Shown: one piece after another, positions 61,618-64,000 of the stretch
Layout of the letters: each line of letters starts with the position of its first letter
Numbering within the stretch: the stretch's first letter is position 1
DNA from: Spinacia oleracea
Lineage: Eukaryota; Streptophyta; Magnoliopsida; Caryophyllales; Amaranthaceae
DNA: 64,000 nucleotides
Direction of reading: 5' to 3'
Assembly: GCF_020520425.1 (NCBI RefSeq)
Contig: NC_079487.1
Coordinates: 60,302,719 to 60,366,718, forward strand
Made by a program: the position numbers and the translations under genes
Notes under the pieces: generated by a model
What the model saw: only the letters and a program-made list of their open reading frames with translations
The model's database searches: none
Told to the model about the DNA's origin: nothing

Positions 61618-62399
61618 AAAATGGGCCTCAAGAATACCAACAAAGTGGGTGCATCCTGCATCAACAATTACGGACAACGAAATCCCTAGACAATACTGCT
61701 AGCTCTAATATTCTCTCTCGTAGAATAAGCCCTGATGATCAGATAAATCAGCAGCATGATCATCATCTCAATCTTCGATAGCAGCTCAGACTTTGAGTGA
61801 TAATTCATGCAAGAGAACAACATATCAAGTACGTAGTATAAAAAGGTAGACGACATCAGTTAATTGGATGGAATATACAATGTTACATCTTATTTTGGTT
61901 GCGTTAAACAATATTGTTTTGATTCGTATTTCCGTTAAATGGGATTTTTAAGAAGTCGTGTTTGGCATTAACTCATTAAGATGTGATTGTTTTGTTCAGA
62001 GTGTCATTATTTCCGTTGCATAATTATACCTCACCTTTCATAAGAGAGTTAACGATAGTAACATCTTTAGAAACTAGTCCAAAATGGCAAAATGCATGCA
62101 TTGGTATATACAAAGTTACAACCACATTATACAGTTTTGTTCATAATCATATTGGAGAGGCCACACCAAACTAAACATAAAAAACAACAGTACATAACCA
62201 CATTTGTACTTGGTTTTTTCCATGATACTACGCTAATAAGCCACTAAAATAATATCATTTCCACACAAGCAACACTGAATTAAATGCAGAAAAACAAGCA
62301 TAAACCAATTCCAAATTCAAAGAACCAAATAACCATTACTGAACTAAGTGGGTATACTTTGACAATATTTATAGGGGGTTGGTTATCACTTATCAGTTA
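61618..62399. other. Intergenic spacer
   Basis: No gene is seen; the 63-aa ORF at 61983 has no motif. The last ~100 bp should be the 3' untranslated region of HIR copy 2. Confidence 0.4.
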
Positions 62400-63634
62400 T
62401 CAGTGAGATGATGATGATGATGACGCTTGTCCTTGAAGAAGTCCATCTCTGATCTGTGTGGCAACATCACGCACAGCACCAGGGCCATGAGGGATGAATA
62501 CAGTTGATGATTTGGAAGCTGCACCTATTTCTTTCATTGTGTCGAAGTATTGTGTGACAAGGATCATATCCATAACATCCTTGGCACTTGTCCCAGGAAC
62601 ATTACCTGAGAATCCCAATACACTATCTCTAAGACCATCAACAATTGCTTGTCTCTGCCTAGCAATACCAAGTCCTGATAGGTACTTTGACTCTGCTTCT
62701 CCTTCTGCTTTTTTTATCTGTATGATCTTCTCTGCCTCGGCTTTGTCACCTGCTGCCACCCTCAGTCTTGCAGCTGACATAACATACATAATGGCCGGAT
62801 CAATTAACCTAAATTCTTATGAGGTAACAAAGAGCAGACATTAAAGAATGTACGTCTTACCAGCATTGATTTCATTCATGGCACGCTTCACATGTTCATC
62901 AGGTTCAATATCAACAATCAGCGTTTGAACTATCTCAAACCCATAGTGAGACATTGCCTGAAAATAGTTATGACCATAAAATCTCACCAAATATATATAT
63001 ATATATATACAGGAATTTAGACTACATATATATGTATGAACTTACTTTTTCGAGTTCATCAGCAACTGCTTTGGCAATTTCACTCTTCTGCTCAAACACA
63101 TCATCCACATTGAGCCTTGGAACAGTGCCTCTGATCACTATAAAAACCAGCAAGGATATGAGATATACGAACATAGAAGCTACAACATTTTATTACATTG
63201 TCGTTCATATTTACCATCGAAAACATAGGCCTGAATTTGGGAACGAGTGTTGCTGAGCTTGTAAAATGCATCATTTGCCTTCTCAGCAAGGGCACGATAT
63301 TGAATGGATGCAACAACATTGACAAACACATTGTCCTGCACATTCACAAGCAGGTCACAAAAGAGAAACATAGAAAGATAACATATTAAACTTGTAAACT
63401 AATTAACTGACATATTATACAAAGAATATGAGGAAACAGACAGACCTTGGTCTTGGTCTCACAGCGTACATCCAACTGTTGTACACGAAGACTAAGCTTG
63501 CCTGCTATCTGCTGACCAATGAACCAGGGGACACAATGGCACCCTGGTTCAAGCACATCATCATATTTCCCAAAGCTCTCCTTAATGGCAACCGTGGACT
63601 GGTCAATTTGAACGCAGCATAACAAGTTTCCCAT
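62400..63634 (-). CDS. Hypersensitive-induced reaction (HIR) protein, SPFH/band 7 family, copy 2
   Basis: The minus-strand exon model is 63634-63446, 63335-63215, 63137-63046, 62957-62861 and 62773-62400, totalling 873 nt and 290 aa. The first four exon lengths (189, 121, 92, 97) are identical to those of copy 1; the last is 12 nt longer because of a Ser run ([11 protein letters not shown]). It keeps the lipidation start [20 protein letters not shown], the SPFH segment [40 protein letters not shown] and the coiled tail [20 protein letters not shown]. It is intact and likely acts as a plasma-membrane microdomain scaffold in defence signalling, as known for the family. A (TA)n run lies in intron 3 near 62991-63010. 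Hetero-oligomerisation with copy 1 is possible. Confidence 0.93.
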
Positions 63635-64000
63635 TGTAATAGATTTATGTAATTCTCCTAAAACACAGCAAAATTTCAACTAATTATTAGTCATTCACAC
63701 AGCAACAAAAATAACATACTACTCCGTAGTAGAATATCTATTTAACGGTAAAACTTAAGACATTTTAACTCGAGAATACTTTCATCAAATTAACACAAGT
63801 TTAGCCTAGAATACAACTCAGCTCCACTTCATCACAACTCACAAGCCAATTTTAGCTAATAATATTAATAAAACCCGAAAGTATAAACAAATCTCTCTAT
63901 CATTCAAGTCATGTCATGATTTTTCAACACTGCTGTACATTATGATGATTAATACGGAGTACTAATTACTCTATCCGCTCCATAATGATGTTACAATTTA
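63635..64000. other. Upstream region of HIR copy 2 to window end
   Basis: Presumed leader/promoter sequence for the minus-strand HIR gene. At 63970-64000 a motif CTCTATCCGCTCCATAATGA looks like one end of a Stowaway-type MITE cut by the window border. Confidence 0.35.

Noticed and set aside
1..64000. tRNA, rRNA or other structural RNA genes
   Set aside because: No cloverleaf or rRNA-like stretch was recognised by eye. Only tRNA-complementary primer sites of retroelements were seen; a tRNAscan or Rfam run would settle it.

Overview
The window is eukaryotic plant nuclear DNA, most likely from a eudicot. Introns have GT/AG borders, the plant genes are VDAC, pectate lyase and HIR, and there are Ty1/copia and Ty3/gypsy LTR elements, a Stowaway-type MITE and a Mutator-type element. 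Intergenic motifs such as TACTCCGTA would fit Caryophyllales/Amaranthaceae (spinach, beet or quinoa relatives). That placement is an impression, not a demonstration.

Layout. Positions 1-1064 are unassigned. Positions 1065-15403 hold two related copia elements head to head: an inverted, truncated copy (B, 1065-5217) abuts the 5' LTR of a full-length but broken copia element (A, 5218-15403). After a spacer, one very large Ty3/gypsy element of Tat/Ogre type lies on the minus strand from 16215 to 44104. Its LTRs are unequal (2443 and 797 bp). Its pol is broken, it carries two RNase H domains and no visible capsid gene, and between pol and the 3' LTR it holds two antisense, intron-containing plant-mobile-domain genes, each with its own TATA box. 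A younger copia element (C, 27109-37562) sits inside the gypsy pol, with a perfect ATTAC target-site duplication. C has near-identical LTRs but decayed coding sequence, so it was probably mobilised in trans by relatives such as A.

From 44.8 kb on the window is gene-bearing. It contains an intact four-exon pectate lyase (minus), a Stowaway-type MITE, a Mutator-like non-autonomous element with a 9-bp target duplication, a LINE-type RNase H remnant, an intact six-exon mitochondrial porin VDAC (plus), and two intact five-exon HIR (SPFH/band 7) genes in tandem on the minus strand. Degraded small copia remnants lie between the HIR genes. The exon models of all four genes were built by hand. Each sums to a whole number of codons and ends at a stop (450, 276, 286 and 290 aa).

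The ordinary genes do not form a common pathway: cell-wall pectin cleavage, outer-membrane metabolite transport, and membrane-microdomain/defence scaffolding. The organised system in the window is the nested retrotransposon cluster. The gypsy element with its antisense gene modules, and the trans-mobilised copia C inside it, are the parts most worth a second look.
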